Shown in pieces: positions 34,486 to 44,700 of a stretch of DNA of 64,000 nt. Both the position numbers and the translations under genes were made by a program. The notes under the pieces were generated by a model. That model saw only the letters and a list, made by a program, of their open reading frames with translations, searched no databases and had not been told where the DNA came from. Positions within the stretch are counted from its first letter, which is position 1. Each line of letters begins with the position of its first letter. This DNA comes from Curvibacter sp. Its GTDB lineage: Bacteria > Pseudomonadota > Gammaproteobacteria > Burkholderiales > Burkholderiaceae_C. The stretch is taken from positions 42,423-106,422 of the forward strand of contig JADCGR010000003.1 of NCBI GenBank assembly GCA_020248905.1, read 5' to 3'.

Positions 34486-36129
34486 GTGTCTACAGCCCGC
34501 CACATCGCCGAGGAAGTACGGCGCCGCCGCACCTTTGCCATCATCTCGCACCCGGACGCCGGCAAGACCACGCTAACAGAAAAGTTGCTGCTCTTTTCGG
34601 GCGCGATCCAGATTGCCGGCTCCGTGAAGGCACGCAAGGCCAGCCGCCACGCCACAAGTGACTGGATGGAAATCGAAAAGCAGCGCGGCATCTCGGTGGC
34701 CAGCTCGGTGATGCAGATGCAGTACCGCGAGCACGTCATCAATCTGCTCGACACCCCCGGCCACAAGGACTTCTCGGAAGACACCTACCGCGTGCTCACC
34801 GCGGTGGACTCGGCGCTCATGGTCATAGACGCGGCCAATGGTGTGGAGGCGCAGACGCGCCGCCTGATCGAGGTCTGCCGCCAGCGCGACACACCCATCA
34901 TCACCTTCGTCAACAAGATGGACCGAGAGGTTCGCGACCCGCTGGACATCCTGGACGAAGTGGAGCGCGAACTGGGCATGCCCTGCGTGCCCATGACCTG
35001 GCCCGTGGGCCAGGGCAAGAGCTTTGGCGGCATTATCAACCTGCGCACGCAGGCCATGACGGTGTTTGAGGCTGGCAGCGAGCGCCGCCCGCAGGATTTC
35101 GAAGCGATTCCCCTTAGTGATACCGCCGCGCTGCAAGCCCGTTTCGGCACCGCTTACGATGCGGCTGTCGAAAGCATGGAACTGGCCACCGGCGCCTCGC
35201 CGGCCTTCGACCGGGAAGCTTTTCTGGCGGGCAAGCAGACCCCCGTATTCTTCGGCTCGGGCGTGAACAACTTCGGTGTCATGGAGGTGCTGGACGCACT
35301 CGTGGACCTCGCGCCCCCGCCCGGCCCGCGCACCAGCTCGCTGGTCGTCAACAAGCAGACCGTGTTGAAAGAGATGCAGCCCGACGACGACGCCTTCTCG
35401 GGCGTGGTCTTCAAGGTGCAGGCTAATATGGACGCCAACCACCGCGACCGCATTGCCTTCGTGCGGGTGTGCTCGGGCCGGTACGCACCGGGCATGAAAC
35501 TCAAGGTGCAGCGTTCGGCCAAGGAACTGCGCCCTACTTCCGTGGTGACCTTCATGAGCCAGCGCCGCGAGGCGGTGGACGAGGCTTATGCCGGCGACAT
35601 CGTAGGCTTCACCACCCATGGCGGCGTGCAGCTGGGCGACACCATCACCGACGGCTGCGTTGCCCTGCAGTACACCGGCCTGCCCTTCTTCGCGCCCGAG
35701 CTCTTCATGACCGTGGTGCTCAAGAACCCGCTGCGCACCAAACAGCTGCAGCAAGGCCTGGCCCAGCTCGGCGAGGAAGGCGCCATCCAGGTGTTCAAGC
35801 CCGAGATGGGCGGCAATATGCTGCTGGGGGCGGTCGGCCAGCTGCAGTTCGAAGTGGTGCAGCACCGCCTGAAAAGCGAGTACGACGCGGACGTTCGCCT
35901 GGAAGGCTGCCAGTACACCGGCGCACGATGGATCACGGCCGACACAACGGCGGAACTCAAGGCGTTTTGTGACGCCTACCCGCAGCGCCTGGCGCGCGAC
36001 GCGGCCGACACGCTGGCCTATCTGTGCACCTCACCCTACGACGTGCGATTGGCGCAGGAACGGTTTCCGAAAATCCACTTCCATCCGCTGCGGGAGCATG
36101 CGGGGTTGGCGTTGCAGAGTGCGGGCTGA
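34486..36129 (+). CDS. prfC: peptide chain release factor 3
   Basis: 547 residues from GTG 34486 (VSTARHIAEEVRRRRTFAI). GTPase motifs ISHPDAGKTTLTEKLL, LDTPGHKDFSEDTYR and FVNKMDREVRDP. The RF3-specific KASRHATSDWMEIEKQRGIS follows the G1 box. The frame begins at TTG 34429, but those 19 codons lack homology. RF3 recycles RF1 and RF2 from the ribosome. It ends eight bases before a convergent hydrolase. Confidence 0.95.
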   Translation: MSTARHIAEEVRRRRTFAIISHPDAGKTTLTEKLLLFSGAIQIAGSVKARKASRHATSDWMEIEKQRGISVASSVMQMQYREHVINLLDTPGHKDFSEDTYRVLTAVDSALMVIDAANGVEAQTRRLIEVCRQRDTPIITFVNKMDREVRDPLDILDEVERELGMPCVPMTWPVGQGKSFGGIINLRTQAMTVFEAGSERRPQDFEAIPLSDTAALQARFGTAYDAAVESMELATGASPAFDREAFLAGKQTPVFFGSGVNNFGVMEVLDALVDLAPPPGPRTSSLVVNKQTVLKEMQPDDDAFSGVVFKVQANMDANHRDRIAFVRVCSGRYAPGMKLKVQRSAKELRPTSVVTFMSQRREAVDEAYAGDIVGFTTHGGVQLGDTITDGCVALQYTGLPFFAPELFMTVVLKNPLRTKQLQQGLAQLGEEGAIQVFKPEMGGNMLLGAVGQLQFEVVQHRLKSEYDADVRLEGCQYTGARWITADTTAELKAFCDAYPQRLARDAADTLAYLCTSPYDVRLAQERFPKIHFHPLREHAGLALQSAG

Positions 36130-36137
36130 GCGCGGCT

Positions 36138-36938
36138 TCAGCGCGCCGACGCCTCGATCAGCCAGTCCGCGATCGCCTCGCGCGCGTAGGCGGGGACCCT
36201 TGCGTGGTTCGTGTCGGGCTGCAGGTAGCGGGTCAGCGGCTGGCTGGGCAGGAGCGCGAACAGGCTGGGGTTGACACGACGCAGGGCCGGATAGTCCCCG
36301 GTCGGCGCCACGTAGAGCACGGGCAGCTGGGCCGGCAGTGCACGCAAGGCGCGCTCCTGGTTCATGACTCCTGCGGGATCGAACCAGGCCCAGTACACGT
36401 CGGCACGGGTGCGCACCTCGGTCGTGCCCTTGCTGCCCTCGTAATCGGCAAAGGACTGCACTTCGGCGCCACGGCCGGCTGTCAACAGTTCGCGGGCCTG
36501 GGCTCCGTGCGCGCCAATCTGCTGCTCGTAGATGGGTGCAGCCACATTGCCGCCCGGTGCCACGGCCACCACACCGGCGAGCGGCAGCCGCGCACCCAGG
36601 TGCAGCGCAAACACGCCGCCCTGGCTGTGGCCGACCAGGAAGAGCCGCTGCGCGCCGGCGCGCCGCAGCTCGTCCAGCGCCTGCGCCACTTCGGCCTCGG
36701 CCGCTTCGGGCGCCACGTCGTAGTTGCGACGACCGGACCAGGGCATCTCCAGATTGCGCACCTGCATGCCGCGCCCCGCGAGGCCGCTGGCCAGCTCGCC
36801 GACCAGGCCATCAGGCTTGCCGCCCTTGCCGTGCATCACCACCACGCCAATGCAGCCGGTTTCCTGCGCCTGGGCCGGCAACAGCGCCGTCAGGGCCAGG
36901 GCCAGGCCACTTGCCATCCAGTATCTGCGCTGCCGCAT
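36138..36938 (-). CDS. secreted alpha/beta hydrolase
   Basis: 266 residues from ATG 36938, with AAGGAGACATTC just upstream as a good ribosome site. Signal peptide (MASGLALALTALLPAQAQ). Hydrolase fold with GVVVMHGKGGKPDGLV as oxyanion strand, nucleophile elbow FLVGHSQGGVFALH (S in GHSQG), and a late acid and histidine (PVLYVAPTGDYP, QPDTNHARVP). Substrate unknown. Together with the next gene (start-to-stop overlap region 36973-37022) it forms a pair of hydrolase genes. Confidence 0.8.
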   Translation of the reverse strand: MRQRRYWMASGLALALTALLPAQAQETGCIGVVVMHGKGGKPDGLVGELASGLAGRGMQVRNLEMPWSGRRNYDVAPEAAEAEVAQALDELRRAGAQRLFLVGHSQGGVFALHLGARLPLAGVVAVAPGGNVAAPIYEQQIGAHGAQARELLTAGRGAEVQSFADYEGSKGTTEVRTRADVYWAWFDPAGVMNQERALRALPAQLPVLYVAPTGDYPALRRVNPSLFALLPSQPLTRYLQPDTNHARVPAYAREAIADWLIEASAR

Positions 36939-36972
36939 GAATGTCTCCTTGTCCGTGAGTAAGCGCCGAGCT

Positions 36973-37863
36973 TCAATCCGGGGCCGAGAACCAGGACGCC
37001 ACCGCATGCTGCAAGCGCGCATGCCCCTTCTGCAGATGCAGCATGTGCCCGCCCTCGGGCACCACCACGTATTGCTTGTCCGGATTGGGCAGTGCCTTGA
37101 AGAAGGGCCACAGGCCGTCCAGGTCCGCCACGTCGTCGTACTGGCCGTGGATCATCATCACGGGCACGGTGATCCTGGTCGCGTCGATCAGCGGCTGGCG
37201 CGTCAGCAGGTCCACCTGCGGGCCGGTCGGTGACTTCGTCTCGACCAGCGCGGCCGACTTGGCGAAGGCGTCCATGACCACCGGGTCGTTGACCGTCTCG
37301 GGCGTCATGGAGTTGAAGCGCAGCTTCCAGCCTTGTTCGGTGATGCGTATATAGGGCGTGCGCTGGAAAGTGGCCAGGCGCTCGCGCCGCGCCCTGAGGT
37401 CCGAGCTCTCGGCATGCATCTGGGCATAGGCCGCATAGCGCGCCACCTTCTGCGGATGCGCCATCACGAACTGGCCGCTGTACTGCGTGCCCCAGGACCA
37501 GGCCAGCAGGTTCAGCTTTGGCACGCCACGCAGCGCGAGTATGTGGTCGGCCGCGGCATCCAGATCGCTGGCCGCCTGATCGGTGGTGAGAAAGCCCTCG
37601 GGTTTGGTGGATCTGCCGAAGCCACGCACGTCCAGCGCAAAGACGTCAAAACCCTGACGCGCCAGAAAATCCATGAGGCTGTACTCCGGATGGCCTGGCA
37701 CCTTGAGGTCGAAGCTCTCGCGCCCGGCCGTGGCCGAGCCGTGGGCCAGCAGCAGCACAGGTTTGCCCTGCGGACTGCCGGTGTATTTCTCACAGAGAAA
37801 CAGGCGCAGCTCCTCGTGCAGCACCCAGTGCTGCGTGCCCTGCACGGGCAGATCTTCGTTCAT
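36973..37863 (-). CDS. alpha/beta hydrolase
   Basis: 296 residues without a signal peptide. PVLLLAHGSATAGRESFDLK, FALDVRGFGRSTKPEGF and nucleophile LLAWSWGTQYSG, where the usual GxSxG is AWSWG. Late histidine in VPEGGHMLHLQKG, acid in MMIHGQYDDVADL. The oxyanion region HGSATAGRESFD is atypical. Possibly an esterase; the substrate cannot be inferred. It lies upstream of the secreted hydrolase on the same strand and divergent from the HAD phosphatase, with a 53-base gap. Confidence 0.8.
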   Translation of the reverse strand: MNEDLPVQGTQHWVLHEELRLFLCEKYTGSPQGKPVLLLAHGSATAGRESFDLKVPGHPEYSLMDFLARQGFDVFALDVRGFGRSTKPEGFLTTDQAASDLDAAADHILALRGVPKLNLLAWSWGTQYSGQFVMAHPQKVARYAAYAQMHAESSDLRARRERLATFQRTPYIRITEQGWKLRFNSMTPETVNDPVVMDAFAKSAALVETKSPTGPQVDLLTRQPLIDATRITVPVMMIHGQYDDVADLDGLWPFFKALPNPDKQYVVVPEGGHMLHLQKGHARLQHAVASWFSAPD

Positions 37864-37916
37864 GACGGGGTCCGGGTCTCTCAGTTAAAGTTGCCTCGAT
37901 TCTCCGTCATCACTCC

Positions 37917-38762
37917 ATGCTTCCTCTGTCTGACTGGCCGGCCGAACAGCGCCGCCGCATCACTGGCGTGTTCACCGATATCGACGATACGCTGACGACC
38001 TGCGGCACCATCGCCCCCGAGGCACTGCAGGCATTGGCTGATCTCAAGGCGGCGGGTCTGGCGGTCGTGCCCATCACCGGCCGGCACATCGGCTGGTGTC
38101 TTCCTTTGATGGACGGCGTGCACGCGACCCCCTGGCCCGCCGACGCCATGGTGGCCGAGAACGGGGCGCTGGCCCTCGTACCCGGGCCCGGAACAGGCAG
38201 ACAGGACACTGCGGAGTTTTCGGGCAAGCATCACCGGCCGATCACGCGGTTGTACCAGCAGGACGCCGCCCGGCGCGCCATGCTGCAGGCCCGCATGGAA
38301 GAAGTTGCCGCACGGGTGCTGGCCGAGGTGCCCGGCGCGCTGCGCGCCCGCGACGCGGGCGGACGCGAAACCGATCTTGCGTTTGACTACAACGAACACA
38401 CCCGGCTGCGGCCCGAAGCGGTGCAGCAGATCCTGGCCATCCTGCAGGCCGCTGGCATGTACACCACGGTGAGCAGCATCCACGTCCACGGCTGCTTTGA
38501 CGACTTCAACAAATGGCGCGGTGCTTGCTGGATCGTGCGCGAGCTCCATGGGCGCGATCTCACCCAGGAATTGGAAAGCTGGGTCTTCGTGGGCGACTCG
38601 GGCAACGACCAGCCCATGTTCCAGCACTTCACCCACAGCGTGGGCGTGGCCAATATCCGCCACTTCGAGGCGCAGCTGACGCGCACGCCGCGCTACATCA
38701 CCCCCAGCGAACGCGGGGCCGGCTTTGCCGAGGTGGCCCGAGCGCTGCTGGATTTCAGGTGA
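37917..38762 (+). CDS. HAD-superfamily IIB phosphatase
   Basis: 281 residues. HAD motif I FTDIDDTLTTCG (catalytic aspartates), motif II PITGR, and motif IV VFVGDSGNDQPMF. The cap with IHVHGCFDDFNKW is of the sucrose-phosphatase/mannosyl-3-phosphoglycerate phosphatase type (IIB). Substrate likely a sugar phosphate; not determined. It ends four bases before the convergent uvrA. Confidence 0.85.
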   Translation: MLPLSDWPAEQRRRITGVFTDIDDTLTTCGTIAPEALQALADLKAAGLAVVPITGRHIGWCLPLMDGVHATPWPADAMVAENGALALVPGPGTGRQDTAEFSGKHHRPITRLYQQDAARRAMLQARMEEVAARVLAEVPGALRARDAGGRETDLAFDYNEHTRLRPEAVQQILAILQAAGMYTTVSSIHVHGCFDDFNKWRGACWIVRELHGRDLTQELESWVFVGDSGNDQPMFQHFTHSVGVANIRHFEAQLTRTPRYITPSERGAGFAEVARALLDFR

Positions 38763-38766
38763 GTCG

Positions 38767-41700
38767 TCACGCTCGCGCGAGCACAGGCTCCAGCGCCCTA
38801 CCGGTGTGCGTGCCCAGGCGCACCACTTCTTCCGGCGTGGCGGCGGCCACGACACGGCCGCCCTCCTTGCCGCCTTCGGGGCCGAGGTCGATGATCCAGT
38901 CGGCTTCCGCAATCACGTCCAGGTCGTGCTCGATCACTACCACGCTGTGGCCACCGTCCACGAGCCGGTGCAGCACGCGGATGAGCTTGTCCACGTCGGC
39001 CATGTGCAGGCCCACGGTGGGCTCGTCCAGCACATAGAGCGTGTGCGGCACCTTCTGCCCGCGCCGGCCCACCTCGTCGCGGACCTTGCTGAGTTCAGTC
39101 ACGAGTTTGATGCGCTGCGCTTCACCGCCTGACAGCGTGGGCGACGGCTGCCCCAGCGTCAGGTAGCCCAGCCCCACGTCCTTCAACAGCTGCAGCGGGT
39201 GCGCGATGCTGGGCATGGACGCGAAGAACTCAACCGCCTCGTCCACCTCCATCTGCAGCACGTCGCCGATGCTTTTGCCCCGCCAGGAGACGGCCAGTGT
39301 CTCGGGGTTGAAGCGTGCGCCGCGGCAGCTTTCGCAGAGCACTTTCACGTCAGGCAGGAAGCTCATCTCGATCGTGCGCACGCCCTGGCCCTCGCAACTC
39401 GGACAGCGGCCTTCGCCGGTATTGAAGCTGAAACGCCCGGCTGCGTAACCGCGTGCCTTGGCTTCCAGCGTCTCGGCAAAGAGCTTGCGAATCGTGTCCC
39501 AGAAACCGATGTAGGTGGCCGGGCAGCTGCGCGGCGTCTTGCCTATGGGGGTCTGGTCCACCTCGAGGACGCGGTCGATGGTCTCGAAGCCCATGACGCC
39601 CACGCAACCGCTCCAGTCCACGCCCCGGGCCAGCGCGTCGCGCCCGGCCTTGGTGGCGCGCTTGGCAACGACGGCGTGAACATTGGCCAGCAGCACATCG
39701 CGCGCCAGCGTAGACTTGCCCGAGCCGCTGACGCCGGTCACGGCCACCAGCCGCTTGAGTGGCAGATGGGCGGTGACGTGCTGCAGGTTGTGCAGGTTCG
39801 CGCCGTGCACGGTAAGCCATTGCAGGTCGGCTTGGTGGGCAGGCGATGGGCTTAGCGCGGCCTCCTCACGGCGCGAGCGCAAATCGCCAGCCGCCCCAAG
39901 CCCATCGCCTGTCGAAGCAGCATTGGCACGCTTGGAGGAACGCGCTCCGGCCGCCAGAGAGTCAGCCTCGCAGCAAGCCACCGGACGACGCGGCTGCAGC
40001 GGGTGCTTCATGGCGTGCAGCAGATAGCGCCCCGTCTGCGAATCAGTGGCCTGTGTGAGATCGCTCACCGAACCCTGGGCCACCAGCCGCCCACCGCGCT
40101 TGCCGGCACTCGGCCCGATGTCGATCAGATGGTCGGCACGACGGATGGTGTCTTCGTCGTGCTCGACCACCACCAGGGTGTTACCGCGCTCGCTGAGGGT
40201 GTGGAGCGCATCGAGCAGGATCTGGTTGTCGCGCGCGTGCAGGCCGATGGTGGGCTCGTCCAGCACGTAGCACACCCCCTGCAGATGGCTGCCCAGCTGC
40301 GCCGCCAGGCGGATGCGCTGTGCCTCGCCGCCGCTGAGTGTGGGTGCGCCACGGTCCAGCGTGAGGTAACCCAGGCCCACCTGCTCGAGGAATTCGAGAC
40401 GGCTCCTGATCTCGGGAATCAGGTCGCGCGCGATGTCGGTCTCGCGCTGGCTCAGGCGCCCCAGCACCTGGAGCGTCTCGACCCAGGCCCGTACGTCGCT
40501 GACGCTCAGGCGGGCAATCTCGGCAATGCCCGCACCGTTGAATTTCACGGCGCGGGCGGTGGTGTTGAGCCGCGCGCCCTCGCAGCCCGGGCAGGCCACG
40601 TCGGCCACGTCTTCGACCTCGGGCTCGGCAAAGGTCTGCTCGCGGCCCTTGTCCTTGTCGTCGCGCACCGAATCGTCGAGCAGCTTGCGCTGCTCCTTGC
40701 TGAGCTTGACGCCCGTGCCCACGCAATCCGGGCACCAGCCGTGCTTGCTGTTGTAGGAAAACAGGCGCGGATCGAGCTCGGCGTACGACGTGGCGCAGAC
40801 CGGGCAGGCACGCTGGGTCGAATACACATGCAGCGTACCAATGTGCGCGGTTGTGCCGCCGCTCTTCATCACGTCGGCCAAGCCCTCCAGTCCACTCAGC
40901 ACATGCAACACGCCCTTGCCGTACTCCAGCGCCGTGCTCAGCGCCAGACGAAGCGCCGTCTCGTTCGCGGGGTCCACCACCAGGCTGGCCACGGGCAACT
41001 CGATGGTGTGCTCCTTGAAGCGGTCGATGCGCGGAAAGCCCTGCGTCGGCAGGAAATTGCCGTCCACGCGCAGATGGGTGTAACCACGCGGGCGCGCCCA
41101 TCCGGCGAGCTCGGTGTACACGCCCTTGCGGTTCAGCACCAGCGGCGCGAGCAGGCCGATCTCCTGGCCCCTGAACTGCTTCATGAGCTGCGCGAGGATG
41201 CTCTCGGCCGTCTGCGGTGCCACGGCGGCGCCGTCGTGGGTGCAGTGCTGCACCCCGAGCTTGACGTAGAGCAGGCGCAGGAAGTGCCAGACCTCGGTGG
41301 TCGTGCCCACCGTGGATTTGCGCCCCCCACGGCTGAGGCGCTGCTCGATGGCCACGGTTGGCGGGATGCCGTAGACCGCGTCCACCTCGGGCCGGCCTGC
41401 GGGCTGCACGATGCTGCGTGCGTAGGCGTTGAGCGACTCCAGGTAGCGACGCTGCCCCTCGTTGAACAGGATGTCGAAGGCCAGCGTGGACTTGCCCGAG
41501 CCGCTGACGCCCGTAATCACGTTGAACTTGCCACGCGGGATATTCACCGTCAGGGCCTTGAGGTTGTGCTCGCGGGCATTGACGATCTGGATGGCGTCCA
41601 CGGGAATTTGAGCGCCGGGCGCCGAGCGCTGGACGAGAGCGGGCAGCAAGCGCGCCGCACCTTCCTGCACCGCCTGCTTTTCGCCCATGGCCAGTGCGTA

Positions 41701-44700
41701 TTCGCGCAGCGCGCGGCCCGTGTGCGAGCTCGGGTGCTGGCGTACGTCCTCCGGTGTGCCCACAGTCACTACCTGGCCACCGGCTTGGCCACCTTCCGGC
41801 CCGAGGTCGATCAGCCAGTCGCTGGCGCGCATCACATCCAGGTTGTGCTCGATCACGAGCAGGGAATGGCCGGCGTCAAGGAGCTTGCGCAGAGCGCGCA
41901 TGAGCTTGGCAATATCGTCGAAGTGCAGGCCCGTGGTGGGCTCGTCAAAGAGGAAGAGCGTGCCTTTCTTTGCCAGAGTCTGGCGGCTGCTGCTGGCGCT
42001 TTTGGCGGCCTCAGCCAGGAAGCCTGCGAGCTTGAGGCGCTGTGCTTCACCGCCGCTGAGCGTGGGCACGGGCTGGCCCAGGCGCACGTATTCCAGGCCC
42101 ACGTCCACGATGGGCTGCAGGGCGCGAATCACGTCGCGGTCGCCGGCGAACAAGGCCGCCGCCTCGCTGACGGTCAGGTCGAGCACGTCGGCCACGTTCA
42201 GCAGACGCCGGCTACCGGAGGGACCTTCGGTCCCGCGTTCCACCGTGATCTCCAGAATCTCAGGTCGGAAGCGCTTGCCGTCGCAGTCCGGGCAGCGCAG
42301 ATAGACGTCGCTGAGGAACTGCATCTCCACGTGCTCGAAGCCCGAGCCGCCGCAGGTGGGGCAGCGGCCGTCACCGCTGTTGGCGCTGAACTTGGCCGCG
42401 GTGTAGCCGCGCTGGCGCGACAGCGGTGCGTTGGCATAGATCTCGCGGATTGCGTCCCAGGCCCCCACATAACTTACCGGGTTGGAGCGTGCGGTCTTGC
42501 CAATGGGCGATTGATCCACGAAGACCACGTCGGCCAGCTGTTCGGCGCCGAGCAGGCGGTCGTACGCGCCCGGCGTTTCGGTGGACTGACCGAAATGGCG
42601 CATGAGGGCCGGCGCGAGCACATCCTGGATCAAGGTGGACTTGCCCGAGCCCGACACGCCCGTCACGCAGACCAGGCGGCCCAGCGGAATGTCGACCGCG
42701 ACGTTCTTGAGGTTGTGCTCGCGCGCGCCTTCGAGGATGAGACGCGGCGTGTTCTCGGCGACCATGCGTTTGAAGCCCATGCCGATCTGCTTGCGCGCAC
42801 CGAGGTAGGCGCCCGTCAGCGTGTCGGCCTGGCGCAGGTCTTCCGTGCTGCCGTCGAAGACGATCTGGCCGCCACGTTCGCCCGGACCGGGGCCCATGTC
42901 GATCATGCGGTCGGCCGCAAACATCACGGCCGGATCGTGCTCGACCACCACCAGGGTGTTGCCCGCATCGCGCAGGCGCTGCATGGCCTCGATGATGCGG
43001 TGCATGTCACGCGGGTGCAGGCCGATGCTGGGCTCGTCGAGCACAAAGAGCGTGTTGACCAGCGAGGTGCCCAGCGCCGTGGTCAGGTTGATGCGCTGCA
43101 CCTCGCCGCCACTGAGCGTTCGGCTCTGGCGGTCCAACGTCAGGTAGCCGATGCCGACATCGCAAAGGTAACGCAGGCGGGTGGTAATCTCTTCGAACAG
43201 AAGCTTAAGTGCCTGGGCCTCGCCGGGCGCATGCGTGGAAGCGCTCAGGTCACGTTTTTCGATCCGCTCGAAGAACTGGCGCAACCTGTCCAGCGGCATG
43301 AGCATGAGGTCGTGCAGGCACAGGCCCGGCAGGGCCTCAAGCTGCGCACGGCTCCAGGGGGTGCCTGCGGGCAGAAAGCGCTTTTCAGGCGCCAACACGG
43401 CATCGGCATCGTCCTTGTTGCCGATACGCCAGAGCAGGCTCTCGGTCTTCAGGCGGGCACCGTGGCAAGTCTCGCAGGGCGTATAGCTGCGGTACTTGGA
43501 CAGCAGCACGCGGATGTGCATCTTGTAAGCCTTGCTCTCCAGGTACTCGAAGAAGCGCTTGATGCCATACCACTGCTGGTTCCACTTACCCTTCCAGTTG
43601 GGCGAGCCGTTGATGACCCAGTCCTTCTGCTCCTGCGTGAGCTTGTTCCAGGCGGTATCGCGCGGGATGCCCGCAGCCTCAGCGTGGCGCATCAGATCGT
43701 CCTGGCATTCGGCCCAGGCCGGCGTCTGGATGGGCTTGATCGCGCCCGCGCGCAGGGTGAGCTTGTCGTTCGGGATGACCAGGCCGTAGTCCACACCGAT
43801 GACCCGCCCAAAGCCACGACAGACCCCACAGGCGCCGACGGCCGAGTTGAAGGAGAACATGGACGGGATGGGATCGGCGTAGCGCAGATCACTGTCCGGG
43901 CAGTGCAGGCCGGTGGAGAAACGCCATATCTCGGGTTCTTCCTTTCGGCCTGAGCCCGTCGAAACGCCGCCGGGGCCTTCGACAAGCTCAGGCTGAACGG
44001 GTTTAAGTGAATAGACATTCAAACGCCCGCTGCCGCGCTTGAGCGCCACCTCGATGGCCTCGACCACCCGCGCCCGCTCGGTACCCGCCAGACGGAAGCG
44101 GTCCGCCACGACATCCAGAACCTTGACAGTCCCCACGCTCGGCACTGACGTGTCCTCGCTGCCCCCCGAGAGGGCGCGCGCTTGCTTGGGGCGGCCCGGC
44201 GCTACGCTCGTGCGCGGGCCAGCCGGCGTCGCCACCTCGCGCTCAGCCTGCACGCGCGTGAAACCGCTGGCCGAGAGCCATTGCTCGATCTCCTCGCGAC
44301 TGGTATTGCCGGGCAGCTCCACTGGAAAGGTCAGCACCAGGCGAGGGTCGCCGGCAGCGTCCGCGCGACGCTGCAGTTCAGCGTAGATTGAATCGGGCGT
44401 GTCGTGGCGTACCGCTTGCGCCGTCTGCCGGTCAAAGAGCTGGGCCGCACGCGCGTAGAGCAGCTTGAGGTGGTCGTTGAGCTCGGTCATCGTACCCACC
44501 GTGGAGCGCGAGGAACGCACCGGGTTGGTCTGGTCGATGGCGATGGCCGGTGGCACACCTTCCACCCTGTCCACAGCCGGCTTGTCCATGCGGTCCAGGA
44601 ACTGGCGCGCGTAGGCGCTGAACGTCTCGACGTAGCGGCGCTGACCCTCCGCATAGAGGGTATCGAACACCAGGCTGGATTTGCCCGAGCCGCTGGGCCC

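Noticed and set aside
36536..36940. Plus-strand frames over the secreted hydrolase
   Set aside because: Low-complexity shadow; the minus strand has signal peptide, ribosome site and GHSQG.
38917..38985. Several long plus-strand open frames over uvrA (one of more than 1,300 codons, 40003-43953)
   Set aside because: They are the antisense of a GC-rich gene with strong codon bias; the minus strand has the full UvrA motif set and the plus-strand translation has no recognisable domain.
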